Shown: piece by piece, positions 53,880 through 63,354 of the stretch | How positions within the stretch are numbered: position 1 is the stretch's first letter | Layout of the letters: every line of letters starts with the position of its first letter | NCBI RefSeq assembly: GCF_002008225.1 | Contig: NZ_MRDH01000006.1 | Span: forward strand, 950,316-1,014,315 | From: Agrobacterium salinitolerans | GTDB lineage: Bacteria; Pseudomonadota; Alphaproteobacteria; Rhizobiales; Rhizobiaceae | Direction of reading: 5' to 3' | Length of the DNA stretch: 64,000 bases | Translations under genes and position numbers: made by a program | Notes under the pieces: model-generated | What the model saw: only the letters and a program-made list of their open reading frames with translations | The model's database searches: none | Told to the model about the DNA's origin: nothing

Positions 53880-54632
53880 GTGAAATTTGCAAAACGTCTG
53901 CTGCTGGCGATTGCCGTTATCTATCTGCTTCCCGCGCTGGCATCGGCCGGCCTGTGGGCCATGAAGGACCATCCGCGCGGCTGGAATGCCGCGAGATGGT
54001 CGTCCTCCGGCATGCTGCCGGCCGCGTCCAGCAACAGAGAAGCCGCCGTCTACGTCTTTTCCGCCATGACCGGCGGTTTCAAGGGCTCGGTCGCCAGCCA
54101 TGCCTGGGTCGTGCTGAAAAAGCCGGACGCCACAAATTATGACCGTTATGACAAGGTGGGCTGGGGCACGCCGATCCGCCACAATGGTTATGCGGCGGAT
54201 GCCTACTGGTATTCCAACATGCCGCGTCAGGTGGTGGCCATTCACGGCGCGGAAGCGGAAAAGCTGATCCCGAAGATCGAAAAGGCGATTGCCGACTATC
54301 CCTACGGCAAGCCGGGCGGCTATCGCATCTATCCCGGCCCCAACTCCAACACCTTCGTCGCCCATGTGCTGCGCAGCGTGCCGGAACTCGGCGTCGTGCT
54401 GCCGCCGGATGCGGTCGGTCGCGATTATCTGCCGGACGGCGCGTTTTACCACATCGCCGACGACTGGAAGGATGTAAGCGTTTCGCTTGGCGGCCTGTTC
54501 GGCGTTTCGGCGGGTGCCCGCAGCGGTCTCGAGGTGAATTTTCTCGGCCTTGTCGCCGGCATCGATTTCAGCCGGCCCGGCGTAAAGATACCGGGGCTCG
54601 GTTATTTCGGCGTGGCGGGCATCCGCGCGTAA
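53880..54632 (+). CDS. DUF3750-family membrane-anchored or exported protein
   Basis: The 250-residue protein has an N-terminal hydrophobic helix (KFAKRLLLAIAVIYLLPALASAG) and then the DUF3750 domain (SHAWVVLKKPDA, NSNTFVAHVLRSVPELGVVLPPDAVGRD). Function unknown; the NxxTF...H context hints at a cysteine- or serine-like hydrolase fold but no catalytic Cys is visible. The GTG at 53880 places the hydrophobic helix at the N-terminus; an ATG at 53835 would add 15 residues and is an alternative. It is convergent with the ClC gene. Confidence 0.78.
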   Translation: MKFAKRLLLAIAVIYLLPALASAGLWAMKDHPRGWNAARWSSSGMLPAASSNREAAVYVFSAMTGGFKGSVASHAWVVLKKPDATNYDRYDKVGWGTPIRHNGYAADAYWYSNMPRQVVAIHGAEAEKLIPKIEKAIADYPYGKPGGYRIYPGPNSNTFVAHVLRSVPELGVVLPPDAVGRDYLPDGAFYHIADDWKDVSVSLGGLFGVSAGARSGLEVNFLGLVAGIDFSRPGVKIPGLGYFGVAGIRA

Positions 54633-54636
54633 ACGG

Positions 54637-55980
54637 TTACGTTTCGCTGGCCTGAGCGGCGCGTCGGGCGCGGATGCTCTGGGCGATGAAGACCCGCGAC
54701 AGGCCATGATAAAGCGGCTCGCGGGAGAAAAGCCGCGATGTCAGATATCCCAGCATCGATGCGGCCATGATGGGCATGACGCCTTCATGATTGCCAGTCA
54801 TTTCAAGGATAATGACAAAGGCCGTCATCGGCGCCTGCACCACGCCCGCAAAATAACCCGCCATGCCGACGATGGCGCCAAGGCCGATGCTGGTGCCGAG
54901 CAAGGTGGCCATAGTGCTGCCGAAACCCGCGCCCACGGACAAGGACGGCGCGAAAATGCCGCCGGGAATGCCCGAGATCATGGCAAGGAACGTCGCCGCC
55001 AGTTTCTCGATGAAGAAGAAGGTCGGCGCGGCCTCGCCCTCGATTGCGGCGCGCGCCTGTTCGTAACCGGTTCCGAAGGTGGCGCCTCCAGACACTATTC
55101 CGATTGCCGCGGAGGCAAGGCCGCAGACCGCCGCCACTGCCAGCATCCGCTTTAACGGCATGGTCTGGGCGAAACGGCGGATGCGCGCAGATAGGCGCAG
55201 GGCGCCAGAGCTGAAAAGAGCGCCAAATGCACCACCGCCGACACCGCAGACGAGCACCAGCAGCCAGTCCATCGTCGTTTTCGCCATGACCGAGCTGGTG
55301 CCGAAATAGGTATAGCTGCCGACCAGAGCCAGCGAGGCAAGGCCCGACAGGATGACGGCAGTGAGAACCAGACCATTGGCGCGGGATTCATAGGTCTTGC
55401 TCATTTCCTCGATGGCGAAGACGATGCCCGCAAGCGGCGTGTTGAAGGCCGCCGCAATGCCTGCCGCCGAACCGGCGAGAATGAGGCCCTTCGCCTGCGC
55501 CATGCCGCCCCAGCGGGCTGCCTGCAGCATGATCGAAGCGCCAACCTGAACGGTCGGGCCTTCACGGCCTATGGACGCGCCGGAGAGCAGACCGGCGACC
55601 GTCAGCACCACCTTGCCGAAAGCGAGCTTCAGCGACAGAAGCCGCGAACGGTCCGCATCTTCCCGCAGGTGCCGCGCAGCGATGGCCTGCGGAATGCCGC
55701 TACCGCCGGCATTGGGAAAAACCGTGATCGCGAGCCAGGCGCAGAGCGTGAAGCCGAGCGGCGTGATGATGAGCGGCAGCAGAAACGCCCATTCCCCCGA
55801 TGAGGTTGCCGCGAAGAAAAGGTGCTGGGCCCGATCCGCCGCCCAGGCAAAAGCGACGCTGATAAGGCCAACCGCAATCGCACCTATCCAGAAAACCGCC
55901 CTCGGCCTCCACACCCGCCATGAGCCCCAGACGACACGGGAACGGCGGAGCATCTTCAGCTTTTTGTAATCGACGGGCAT
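54637..55980 (-). CDS. ClC-family chloride channel or antiporter
   Basis: The 447-residue protein has about ten to twelve membrane helices and the ClC selectivity motifs GSGIP, GREGP and GIFAPSL. The Glu in GREGP is the gating glutamate of Cl-/H+ exchangers. No C-terminal CBS pair is present. In bacteria such proteins help acid resistance by moving charge. It is convergent with DUF3750 (4 bases) and divergent from the toxin-antitoxin genes. Confidence 0.9.
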   Translation of the reverse strand: MPVDYKKLKMLRRSRVVWGSWRVWRPRAVFWIGAIAVGLISVAFAWAADRAQHLFFAATSSGEWAFLLPLIITPLGFTLCAWLAITVFPNAGGSGIPQAIAARHLREDADRSRLLSLKLAFGKVVLTVAGLLSGASIGREGPTVQVGASIMLQAARWGGMAQAKGLILAGSAAGIAAAFNTPLAGIVFAIEEMSKTYESRANGLVLTAVILSGLASLALVGSYTYFGTSSVMAKTTMDWLLVLVCGVGGGAFGALFSSGALRLSARIRRFAQTMPLKRMLAVAAVCGLASAAIGIVSGGATFGTGYEQARAAIEGEAAPTFFFIEKLAATFLAMISGIPGGIFAPSLSVGAGFGSTMATLLGTSIGLGAIVGMAGYFAGVVQAPMTAFVIILEMTGNHEGVMPIMAASMLGYLTSRLFSREPLYHGLSRVFIAQSIRARRAAQASET

Positions 55981-56125
55981 GGCAATCCGGATCGGTAATT
56001 GGTGTTCGGCAGAGGTTAAGCCCGTTTATCTGCCTCAAGGCCCGCGATTGCAAGGTTTTGCATTTGACTTATCGCTGCAGATGACCGATCTTATGCATCG
56101 CAATTGCAACGCAGGGAGAAAATCC

Positions 56126-56401
56126 ATGAAAACGGCAACAATTCCTTCGCTGCGGGTGACAGCGGATTTTCGCGAGGCAGCCGAAAGCGTGCTGAAGGAC
56201 GGCGAGACGCTTTCGGCATTTATGGAAGAAGCCGTGCGCAAGCAGGTGGAAATCCGTAAATCTCAGGCGGAGTTCATTAAGCAGGGGCTTGCAGCGCGCC
56301 AAGAATCCAAGCGAACGGGCGTCTATCACAAAGCCGAGGACGTTCTTGCAGAGCTGAAAGCTATGCTCGACGAAAAGCTTGCTGAAGACAACGACAAGTG
56401 A
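56126..56401 (+). CDS. Antitoxin (YlcI/YnfO-like, ParD-like N-terminus)
   Basis: The 91-residue protein has a short N-terminal beta strand and helix (TIPSLRVTADFREAAESVLKDGETLSAFMEEAV) of a ribbon-helix-helix type, then a charged tail. It overlaps the next gene by 4 bases, the standard antitoxin-toxin layout. The start follows AGGGAGAAAAT. It should neutralise the downstream ParE-like toxin and bind its own promoter. Confidence 0.82.
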   Translation: MKTATIPSLRVTADFREAAESVLKDGETLSAFMEEAVRKQVEIRKSQAEFIKQGLAARQESKRTGVYHKAEDVLAELKAMLDEKLAEDNDK

Positions 56402-56697
56402 CATATCGGGTTTTTCTTGCCGACAGAGCGCGCGACAATATAACACGCCTCTATGCACATCTCCTTCGCCAGGACAAATATGCGGCGAAGCGAGCCTACA
56501 GGGCCATCGAAAAAGGAATTGCCGCACTTGCGGATTTTCCGCTGAGCTGCCGGAAAGTAGATGCAGAAAATCCCTTTCTGAGGGAGTTTCTTATTCCATT
56601 TGGCTCTTCAGGCTATGTCGTTCTTTTTGAGATAGAAAGTGCCGAGAAAGTAACAATCCTCGCGATCCGCCACCAGCGCGAGGATGATTATCATTGA
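56398..56697 (+). CDS. ParE/RelE-family toxin
   Basis: The 99-residue protein has the RelE/ParE fold (YRVFLADRARDNITRLYAHL, GSSGYVVLFEIESAEKVTILAIRHQREDDYH). Gyrase-poisoning ParE or mRNA-cleaving RelE cannot be told apart here, although the RHQRED ending favours ParE. The start is GTG at 56398, overlapping the antitoxin stop. It ends 3 bases before the convergent betA gene end. Confidence 0.85.
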   Translation: MTYRVFLADRARDNITRLYAHLLRQDKYAAKRAYRAIEKGIAALADFPLSCRKVDAENPFLREFLIPFGSSGYVVLFEIESAEKVTILAIRHQREDDYH

Positions 56698-56700
56698 TTC

Positions 56701-58350
56701 TCAACGGTCGCTGACGGCCGCACGCGGGTTCGCCCACGGCTCCTGATTGGAGCGGGGCAGCGGGGTTTTGCCGAGAATATGATCAGCGGCTTTTTCGCCC
56801 GTCATGATCGAGGGGCCGTTGAGGTTGCCGTACGTCACGTGCGGGAAGATCGAGCTGTCGGCGACCCGCAACCCCTCCACCCCGATCACCCGGCATTCGG
56901 GATCGACGACCGCCATCGGGTCGTTCCGGTCGCCCATCCGGCAGGTGCCGCAGGGGTGATAGGCGCTTTCCAGATGCTCGCGCAAAAAGGCGTCGATCTG
57001 TTCGTCCGTCTCGATGTTTTCACCCGGCTGGATTTCTGGCCCGCGAAAATCGTCAAAGGCTTTCTGGCCGAAAATCTCGCGGGTCAGGCGCACGCAATGG
57101 CGGAATTTTTCCCAGTCTTCGGGGTGGCTCATATAGTTGAAGCGAATGACCGGATCATCGGTCGGATCGGCGGAGCGCAGCGTGACATTGCCGCGCGATT
57201 TCGACAGGTTGTAACCCACATGCGCCTGGAAACCATGGCTTTTCGCTGCCGCCTTGCCGTCATACGAAATCGCGACGGGCAGAAAATGATATTGGATATC
57301 AGGCTGTTTCAGGCCAGGTGCGGAGCGCAGGAAGGCGCAGGCCTCGAACTGGTTGGAGGCGCCGAGCCCGCCTTTCGACAACAACCATTGCGCACCGGCT
57401 ACGCCCTGCCAGAACCATGGCAACCATGAATAAAGCGAGACCGGCTTGGTGGAGACCTGCTGGAAATAAAACTCCATGTGGTCCTGAAGATTGGCGCCGA
57501 CACCGGGGCGATCCGCCTTCACCTCGATGCCCATGTCTTTCAGATGCGCGGCAGGGCCGATGCCCGACAACATCAGCAGTTTCGGCGAATTGAAGGAGGA
57601 TGCGGACACGATGACTTCACGACCGGCCTTGATGGTTTCCACCACGCCCCTTCGCTCGATCTCGACACCCACGGCACGGCCATTCTCGATGACGATCTTG
57701 CGGGCAAAACCATTGACCAGCGTGACGTTGCCGCGCTTCAGCGCCGGTTTCAGATAGGCGTTGGCGGCGGACCAGCGGCGACCATTGTGAATCGTCTGCT
57801 CCATCAGGCCGAAACCTTCCTGCTTGGAGCCGTTATAGTCATCGGTCAGTTCAAAACCGGCCTCAGCGCCGGCCTGAATGAAGGCGTGAAACAGCGGATT
57901 GTTGACCGGCCCGCGCTGTACATGCAGCGGCCCATCCGTGCCGCGCCAGCCTTCCTCGCCGCCATGGCTGTGCTCCATGCGCTTGAAGTAAGGCAGGACA
58001 TCCGCATAGGCCCAGCCATGCGCGCCAAGCTCTTCCCAGCGATTGAAATCCTCCGCATGGCCGCGCACGTAAACAAGGCCGTTGATGGAGGACGAGCCGC
58101 CGATGACTTTTCCACGCGGGGCGGTGATGCGGCGATTGTTCAGCCTCGGCTCAGGCTCCGAGAGATAACCCCAATTGTAGCGCTTCATGCTCATCGGCCA
58201 GGCGAGAGCCGCCGGCATCTGGATGAAGGGGCCGAAATCGGAACCGCCGGCCTCGACGACGATGACGGAATAGCGGCCATCTTCCGACAGGCGATAGGCG
58301 ATGGCGGAGCCTGCGGAACCGGAGCCGACGATGACGTAATCTGCTTGCAT
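56701..58350 (-). CDS. betA: Choline dehydrogenase
   Basis: The 549-residue FAD enzyme of the GMC family oxidises choline to betaine aldehyde. It shows the FAD site [24 protein letters not shown] and the C-terminal active-site region [12 protein letters not shown] and [11 protein letters not shown]. It is the last gene of betI-betB-betA, but a 155-base palindromic element lies between it and betB (216-base gap), so its expression may differ. Confidence 0.95.
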   Translation of the reverse strand: MQADYVIVGSGSAGSAIAYRLSEDGRYSVIVVEAGGSDFGPFIQMPAALAWPMSMKRYNWGYLSEPEPRLNNRRITAPRGKVIGGSSSINGLVYVRGHAEDFNRWEELGAHGWAYADVLPYFKRMEHSHGGEEGWRGTDGPLHVQRGPVNNPLFHAFIQAGAEAGFELTDDYNGSKQEGFGLMEQTIHNGRRWSAANAYLKPALKRGNVTLVNGFARKIVIENGRAVGVEIERRGVVETIKAGREVIVSASSFNSPKLLMLSGIGPAAHLKDMGIEVKADRPGVGANLQDHMEFYFQQVSTKPVSLYSWLPWFWQGVAGAQWLLSKGGLGASNQFEACAFLRSAPGLKQPDIQYHFLPVAISYDGKAAAKSHGFQAHVGYNLSKSRGNVTLRSADPTDDPVIRFNYMSHPEDWEKFRHCVRLTREIFGQKAFDDFRGPEIQPGENIETDEQIDAFLREHLESAYHPCGTCRMGDRNDPMAVVDPECRVIGVEGLRVADSSIFPHVTYGNLNGPSIMTGEKAADHILGKTPLPRSNQEPWANPRAAVSDR

Positions 58351-58391
58351 TTCGAAACATCTCCAGAATGAACATCTGCGCCTGTGGCTTC

Positions 58392-58546
58392 ACCCCCTCT
58401 GTCCTGCCAGACATCTCCCCCTCAAGGGGGGAGATCGATCTGCGGCGAGGTCGCGCCCATCTCAACGTTAGCGAATGAAGTGGTGGTGGCGCCGCTTGCC
58501 GATCTCCCCCCTTGAGGGGGAGATGCCCGGCAGGACAGAGGGGGGT
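58392..58546. repeat. ~155-bp palindromic intergenic element, copy B
   Basis: This is the same element as 1633-1789, in the opposite orientation: the reverse complement of copy A's core (GATCGATCTGCGGC...) aligns with copy B's core. The outer arms (CCCCTCTGTCCTGCC...GGCAGGACAGAGGGG) are near perfect complements. It lies within the bet operon, between betB and betA. Confidence 0.85.
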
Positions 58547-58566
58547 AAAGCCCCACCCGCCGACCA

Positions 58567-60048
58567 TCAATAAGGCGCGTCCACCTTCCCCGTGCTCACG
58601 TAAACCGTCTTCAACTCGCTATAATGCTCCAGCGCCGCCGCCGAATTCTCGCGTCCGAAGCCGGATTGTTTCGAGCCGCCGAAGGGAATTTCCACCGGGC
58701 AGAGATTGTACGTGTTGATCCACAGCGTCCCCGCCTCCAGCTGATCCACCACACGGTGAGCGCGGGCGAGATCAGCGGTGAAGACGCCGCCGGCGAGGCC
58801 GAACTCGGTGGCGTTGGCGCGGGCGAGAACCTCTTCCTCGTCGTCAAAATCCAGCACGCACATGACTGGGCCGAAGATTTCTTCACGGGCAATGGTCATG
58901 TCGTCGGTGACATCGGCAAACACGGTCGGCTGAACATAGGCGCCCTCGCCCGCGACATTGTTGGGAATGCCGCCGCCGGTGATGAGGGTCGCGCCTTCCG
59001 CCTTGCCCTTTTCGATATAGGAAAGCACTTTCTCCTGCTGGGCCTTGGAGACCAGCGGGCCGAGATGGGTGGCGTAATCGAGAGGATCGCCGAGGATCAT
59101 CGCCTCAGTGCGCTTTTTCAGGTTTTCGAGGAAACGTTCCTTCGCCTTTTTCTGCACGAAAACGCGGGTGCCGTTGGAGCAGACCTGGCCGGAGGAATAG
59201 AAGTTGCCGAGCATGGCCCCACCGACGGCGCTTTCAATATCGGCGTCGTCGAAAACGATCATCGGCGACTTGCCACCGAGTTCCATGGTCACATGTTTCA
59301 GATGCCCGGCGGCAGCGGCAGCCACCTTTCGGCCGGTCGGGACTGAGCCGGTGAGCGAAACCTTGGCGACATCCGGGTGGTTGACGAGCAGCGGCCCGGT
59401 ATCGCGATCCCCCTGAATGACGTTGAACAGGCCCTTTGGCAGACCGGCTTCGATGAGGATTTCGGCGATCTTCAAGGCGCCAAGCGGGGTGTTTTCCGAG
59501 GGCTTGAAGACCATGGCGTTGCCGGCGACCAGCGCAGGCGCGGCCTTCCAGCAGGCGATCTGCTGCGGATAGTTCCACGCGCCAATGCCAACGCAGACGC
59601 CGAGCGGCACGCGCTTGGTATAGGCGAAATCGCCACCGAGGGGGATGTAATCGCCATTCAGAGCCGAAGGCGCGATGCCGCCGAAAAATTCGAAGGCATC
59701 CGCACCCGAGGTCGGGTCGGCGACGATGGTTTCCTGAATGGGTTTGCCGGTATCCAGCGTTTCCAGCGTGGAAAGCGCATCGTTGCGTTCGCGCATGATA
59801 TCGGCGGCGCGCTTGAGGATGCGACCGCGGGCCATGGGGCTCATCGCCGCCCATTCCTTTTGGGCGCGCTTGGCCGAGGCGATGGCACGCTCGACAATCG
59901 CCGGCGTTGCTGCGTGAAGCCGGGCGATGATCTCGCCGGTTGCGGGAAAGACGCTGTCGAACGGCGTGCCGGTATTATCTTCGACATAATCGCCGTCGAT
60001 GAAATGCGATGCTTTCGGCTGCGCCCTGAACGGCGTGGCGATGGTCAT
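58567..60048 (-). CDS. betB: Betaine aldehyde dehydrogenase
   Basis: The 493-residue NAD-dependent aldehyde dehydrogenase makes glycine betaine. Catalytic residues are visible in MELGGKSP (Glu) and [14 protein letters not shown] (Cys); [10 protein letters not shown] is the cofactor loop. It begins 11 bases after betI ends, so betI and betB are transcribed together. Full-length for the family. Confidence 0.95.
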   Translation of the reverse strand: MTIATPFRAQPKASHFIDGDYVEDNTGTPFDSVFPATGEIIARLHAATPAIVERAIASAKRAQKEWAAMSPMARGRILKRAADIMRERNDALSTLETLDTGKPIQETIVADPTSGADAFEFFGGIAPSALNGDYIPLGGDFAYTKRVPLGVCVGIGAWNYPQQIACWKAAPALVAGNAMVFKPSENTPLGALKIAEILIEAGLPKGLFNVIQGDRDTGPLLVNHPDVAKVSLTGSVPTGRKVAAAAAGHLKHVTMELGGKSPMIVFDDADIESAVGGAMLGNFYSSGQVCSNGTRVFVQKKAKERFLENLKKRTEAMILGDPLDYATHLGPLVSKAQQEKVLSYIEKGKAEGATLITGGGIPNNVAGEGAYVQPTVFADVTDDMTIAREEIFGPVMCVLDFDDEEEVLARANATEFGLAGGVFTADLARAHRVVDQLEAGTLWINTYNLCPVEIPFGGSKQSGFGRENSAAALEHYSELKTVYVSTGKVDAPY

Positions 60049-60059
60049 GTCGAAGTCTC

Positions 60060-60680
60060 CTAGAGAATACGGACGGACGGCTTGGCGCGCTGTCCATCGG
60101 GAAAAGATTTGAGCTGCGTGTCGAAATAGTCCTCGACGAGCGCCGGCGCGGAAGCGAGGCCGAGCGGCGCGGAACGCAGGCTGTGCCTGATATAAAGCCC
60201 GTCGATCAGCGCCGCCGCCCCTTCCGCAATGCGCGCGGCATCATCGGGCGGGCAGAGCCGGTTGAGGCTCGCCATGAGGTTGGAGCGCAGGCGGCGGGAA
60301 TAAAGGACCAGCAGGCGGCGGGTTTCTTCCGAGCGCTGCGCCTCGACATAAAAGGCAAGCCACGCCGCCACCGTTTCCGGCGTGAACTGGTCGCTCTGGA
60401 AGGAAACATGCACGATGGCGCTCAGCTTTTCGCGCGGACCGGAGGCGCGGATCAATGCCGCCACGGCATCACGCCTCAGATCGCGCAGCAGGCTGCGAAT
60501 GGTTTCCAGAAGCAGCTGCTGCTTGCTGCCGAAATAATGATGCGCAAGGGCCGCCGACACGCCCGCTTCCCGGGCGATGTCGGACATTGTCACATTCAGC
60601 GAACCATGGTGACCTATGGTGCGCAGTGCCGCATCCACCAGCGCCTTGCGGCGCAAAGGCTCCATTCCGATCTTGGGCAT
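60060..60680 (-). CDS. betI: BetI, choline-responsive TetR-family repressor
   Basis: The 206-residue TetR protein has the helix-turn-helix [26 protein letters not shown] and a ligand domain that in E. coli and rhizobial BetI binds choline. Start 60680 follows AAGGAGACGC; the upstream ATG at 60704 lacks a site. It is the first gene of betI-betB-betA and has a perfect palindrome 31 bases upstream. betC (choline sulfatase) is absent here, unlike S. meliloti betICBA. Confidence 0.93.
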   Translation of the reverse strand: MPKIGMEPLRRKALVDAALRTIGHHGSLNVTMSDIAREAGVSAALAHHYFGSKQQLLLETIRSLLRDLRRDAVAALIRASGPREKLSAIVHVSFQSDQFTPETVAAWLAFYVEAQRSEETRRLLVLYSRRLRSNLMASLNRLCPPDDAARIAEGAAALIDGLYIRHSLRSAPLGLASAPALVEDYFDTQLKSFPDGQRAKPSVRIL

Positions 60681-60711
60681 AAGCGTCTCCTTGATGGCGG
60701 GCAAAATATTC

Positions 60712-60727
60712 TTGATTGATCAATCAA
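60712..60727 (-). promoter_or_regulatory. BetI operator
   Basis: The perfect 16-bp palindrome TTGATTGATCAATCAA lies 31 bases upstream of betI. It matches the form of operators bound by BetI and should repress the bet operon when choline is absent. Confidence 0.85.
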
Positions 60728-61044
60728 TCAATAAAAAACGCGCCATTTTTTTGTCGCTGATTTGCGATAGATCATATTTTCCGCCGCCGGGGAGCTTTAG
60801 GTTGCCGCTCATCCGCCAAGCATGGCGAGCCACGCCGCCGCCCGGCTCACGCGGGAAAAACTAAACCGTGATTTACTGCGAATTGGGAATGGAACGCGTT
60901 TCGTGCTAATATTGATGGCGATATAAATTTCGCTGGAAGCGGCGCCAGACGAAAGACGATAAAAACGCCCGCCATAGACCACGACGGCACCCGATCCCAT
61001 ACATCGAAAGACCGTTCGCAGTGTTTAAAGAAGGGAGTGATATC
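60728..61044. other. 317-base gap between betI operator and ParD-like gene
   Basis: Apart from the upstream part of the bet promoter near the operator, I see nothing definite here: no ORF with a ribosome binding site, no strong hairpin. The AT-rich bit at 60892-60925 may carry the ParD-like gene's promoter. Confidence 0.4.
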
Positions 61045-61281
61045 ATGCCAATGGTGACAGTGTCGATTTCCCCGGAACAGGCAGCAAGAATGCGCGAGGC
61101 CGTGAATTGCGGCGCTTACGCATCCGGCAGCGAGGTCGTCAGGGCAGCGCTGAGACTATGGGCGGCCTCCGCCGAACATGGCGTCGGCGCAACGTCGACC
61201 GAACCTGTCGAAGCGGACCGGGAACGCATGAATGTTGCGGAACTTTATGCCGCACACACCGGGCATATCCGCCGGGCATAA
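61045..61281 (+). CDS. Orphan ParD-like antitoxin (ribbon-helix-helix)
   Basis: The 78-residue protein has the ParD/CC2985-type ribbon-helix-helix (VTVSISPEQAARMREAV, GSEVVRAALRLW) and a disordered C-terminal tail. No ParE-like toxin follows: the next gene is 183 bases away and unrelated. It is therefore an orphan antitoxin or a regulator derived from one. ATG 61045 follows AAGGGAG. Confidence 0.75.
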   Translation: MPMVTVSISPEQAARMREAVNCGAYASGSEVVRAALRLWAASAEHGVGATSTEPVEADRERMNVAELYAAHTGHIRRA

Positions 61282-61464
61282 GGCCCGGCGTAACAACCTT
61301 CCATATTGAAAGGGTTGTAACAAAACGTTCATCAAAGCTTCACAGTCGTGAAAGCTTTTGTTGACCTGTAATCTGCAATTGTTCGCCGCAAAAGAGACGG
61401 GTTCCCGATGGCGCATTCCATACGGCGCGCCACCAAAGGGACCGGCAACAGCGGAGAAATAGAA

Positions 61465-63267
61465 ATGCAGGCCGTCACGCGGGAGAACGATGTCATAAGA
61501 CGTTTTGCCTCCGGGCACATGTTTCCCATGGCGAAACTGGTGCTTGAAACGGCGTTTCAGCCGATTGTCGAGGCGACGACAGGCACGATCTTCGGTTATG
61601 AATCGCTGATGCGCGGCCATGACCGGCTCGGTTTTTCCAGTCCGCTGGCGCTTCTCGACCAGGCTGCCGCGGATGGCGAGTTGAAGGCGTTCGAGCAGAT
61701 GCTGGCAAGCCGCGCGCTCGCGAAATTTTCCACCCTGCCCGACTTCTCCTCCGCCACGCTTTTCCTCAATCTCGATGTGCGGCTGATCCCGCATGGCGAC
61801 GCCATTTTGGACAAGCTCGTCGGCTATCTGGCGCGGGCGGGCATACCGGCCTCCTCGATCTGCTTCGAGCTTTCCGAACGTTTCGACAATACCAGCGTGC
61901 CGGAATTCACGGCGCTGATCGCCCGCATGCGCAAGGAAGGCTTCAAGCTGGCGATCGACGATTTCGGCGCCGGCCATGGAGAGATGAAGCTGCTCTGCGA
62001 CTTCCCGCTGGATTACCTGAAGATCGACCGGCATTTCATCACCGGCGTCGACCAATTGCCGCGCAAGCAGCACCTTGTGCGCAACATCGTCAATATCGCT
62101 CATATTCTCGGCGTCAGGGTCATTGCGGAAGGTATCGAAACCGAGGCGGAGTTCTTGACCTGCCGCGAATTCGGCGTCGATCTGGTGCAGGGCTGGCTGA
62201 TCGCCAGACCGACGGTCTTCACCAGCGAATTGCCCGAAAGTTTTCCGCACCTCAACCGCATGGGCGTGGCGCGGCGCAACAGCCAGACGCTGGACGAGAT
62301 TCTTATCCGCCGGGAAATAGAACGCCTTCCCACCGTATTCGAACATGACAGCGTCGATAGCGTCTTCGAGCTGTTCCGCAGAAATCCGCAGCAGGCATTC
62401 TTCCCGGTTCTCAACGCCAATGGCGAACCGCGCGGCGTCATCAACGAATATCACCTCAAGGAATATATCTACCGGCCCTTCGGCCGCGATCTGCTCAAGA
62501 ACAAGATCTATGAGCGCACCATTTCCCATTTCGTCGACCCCGCACCGATCGTCGGCCTCGACGCGGATGCGGACCAGCTGATGAACATGTTCGCCAGCAT
62601 GGGCGGCAGTGCCTGCATCATCCTGACCGAAAACATGCGTTATGCCGGCATCGTTTCGGCCGCCTCGCTCATCAAGGTCATCAATGAAAAACAATTGAAA
62701 ATGGCGCAGGACCAGAACCCGCTGACGGCGCTGCCCGGTAACCGGGCGATTGGCGGCTTCATCGCCGACAGCTGCAGCGACGGCGACGAGACGCGTTTCT
62801 TCTGCTACTGCGACTTCGACAATTTCAAACCCTTCAACGACAAATACGGCTTCAACGCCGGCGACCACGCCATCACCCTGTTTTCGGCGCTGATGCGCCG
62901 CTATTTCTTCGCCGGTGACTGCTTCCTTGGCCATATTGGCGGCGACGATTTCTTCATCGGTGTGCGGGACTGGTCGGTGGAGGAACTGATGGAAATCCTG
63001 GAGCGGCTGCTCAGCGATTTTCACGACGACGTCGCCGGGCTCTATTCCGACGAAGACCGTGCCGCCGGCTGCATGAAGGGCCAGGACCGCAACGGCAATG
63101 AACGGGATTTTGCGCTGCTGCGCTGCTCCATCGGCGTTCTCACCTTGCCGAAGGGATCGATCATCGCCAATCCCGAGCGGATCGGCAGCGAGATTGCCAG
63201 CGTCAAGGCGGCAGCGAAAGAGAACGAAGGCGGTCTCGTCGTCAGGGTATTCGGCGAGGCAAATTGA
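61465..63267 (+). CDS. EAL - CBS - GGDEF-like signalling protein
   Basis: The 600-residue protein has an EAL-family phosphodiesterase domain first (about 10-260: ESLMRG, NLDV, CFELSE, AIDDFGAG, LKIDR, AEGIETE), a CBS-pair-like region (about 275-400; FPVLNANGEPRG, ACIILTENMRYAG) and a C-terminal GGDEF-like domain (about 415-590) in which the active motif is GGDDF, not GGDEF. The EAL metal-site acids appear intact, so c-di-GMP breakdown is likely and synthesis doubtful. ATG 61465 is used for its GGAGAAATAG site; an ATG at 61408 has none. Confidence 0.85.
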   Translation: MQAVTRENDVIRRFASGHMFPMAKLVLETAFQPIVEATTGTIFGYESLMRGHDRLGFSSPLALLDQAAADGELKAFEQMLASRALAKFSTLPDFSSATLFLNLDVRLIPHGDAILDKLVGYLARAGIPASSICFELSERFDNTSVPEFTALIARMRKEGFKLAIDDFGAGHGEMKLLCDFPLDYLKIDRHFITGVDQLPRKQHLVRNIVNIAHILGVRVIAEGIETEAEFLTCREFGVDLVQGWLIARPTVFTSELPESFPHLNRMGVARRNSQTLDEILIRREIERLPTVFEHDSVDSVFELFRRNPQQAFFPVLNANGEPRGVINEYHLKEYIYRPFGRDLLKNKIYERTISHFVDPAPIVGLDADADQLMNMFASMGGSACIILTENMRYAGIVSAASLIKVINEKQLKMAQDQNPLTALPGNRAIGGFIADSCSDGDETRFFCYCDFDNFKPFNDKYGFNAGDHAITLFSALMRRYFFAGDCFLGHIGGDDFFIGVRDWSVEELMEILERLLSDFHDDVAGLYSDEDRAAGCMKGQDRNGNERDFALLRCSIGVLTLPKGSIIANPERIGSEIASVKAAAKENEGGLVVRVFGEAN

Positions 63268-63354
63268 CGTCGCGACAAACGGCCTTCTTCCCACGAGCAC
63301 ACATCTGACCTACATCTTCGGGTGAGGCCGACAAGTGAGGAGTTGCCCCTGCCC

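Noticed and set aside
61156..63300. 714-codon ORF antisense to the EAL-GGDEF gene
   Set aside because: A classic high-GC shadow: the plus-strand frame has clear domain motifs, whereas the antisense translation is Arg/His/Asp-rich without any motif.
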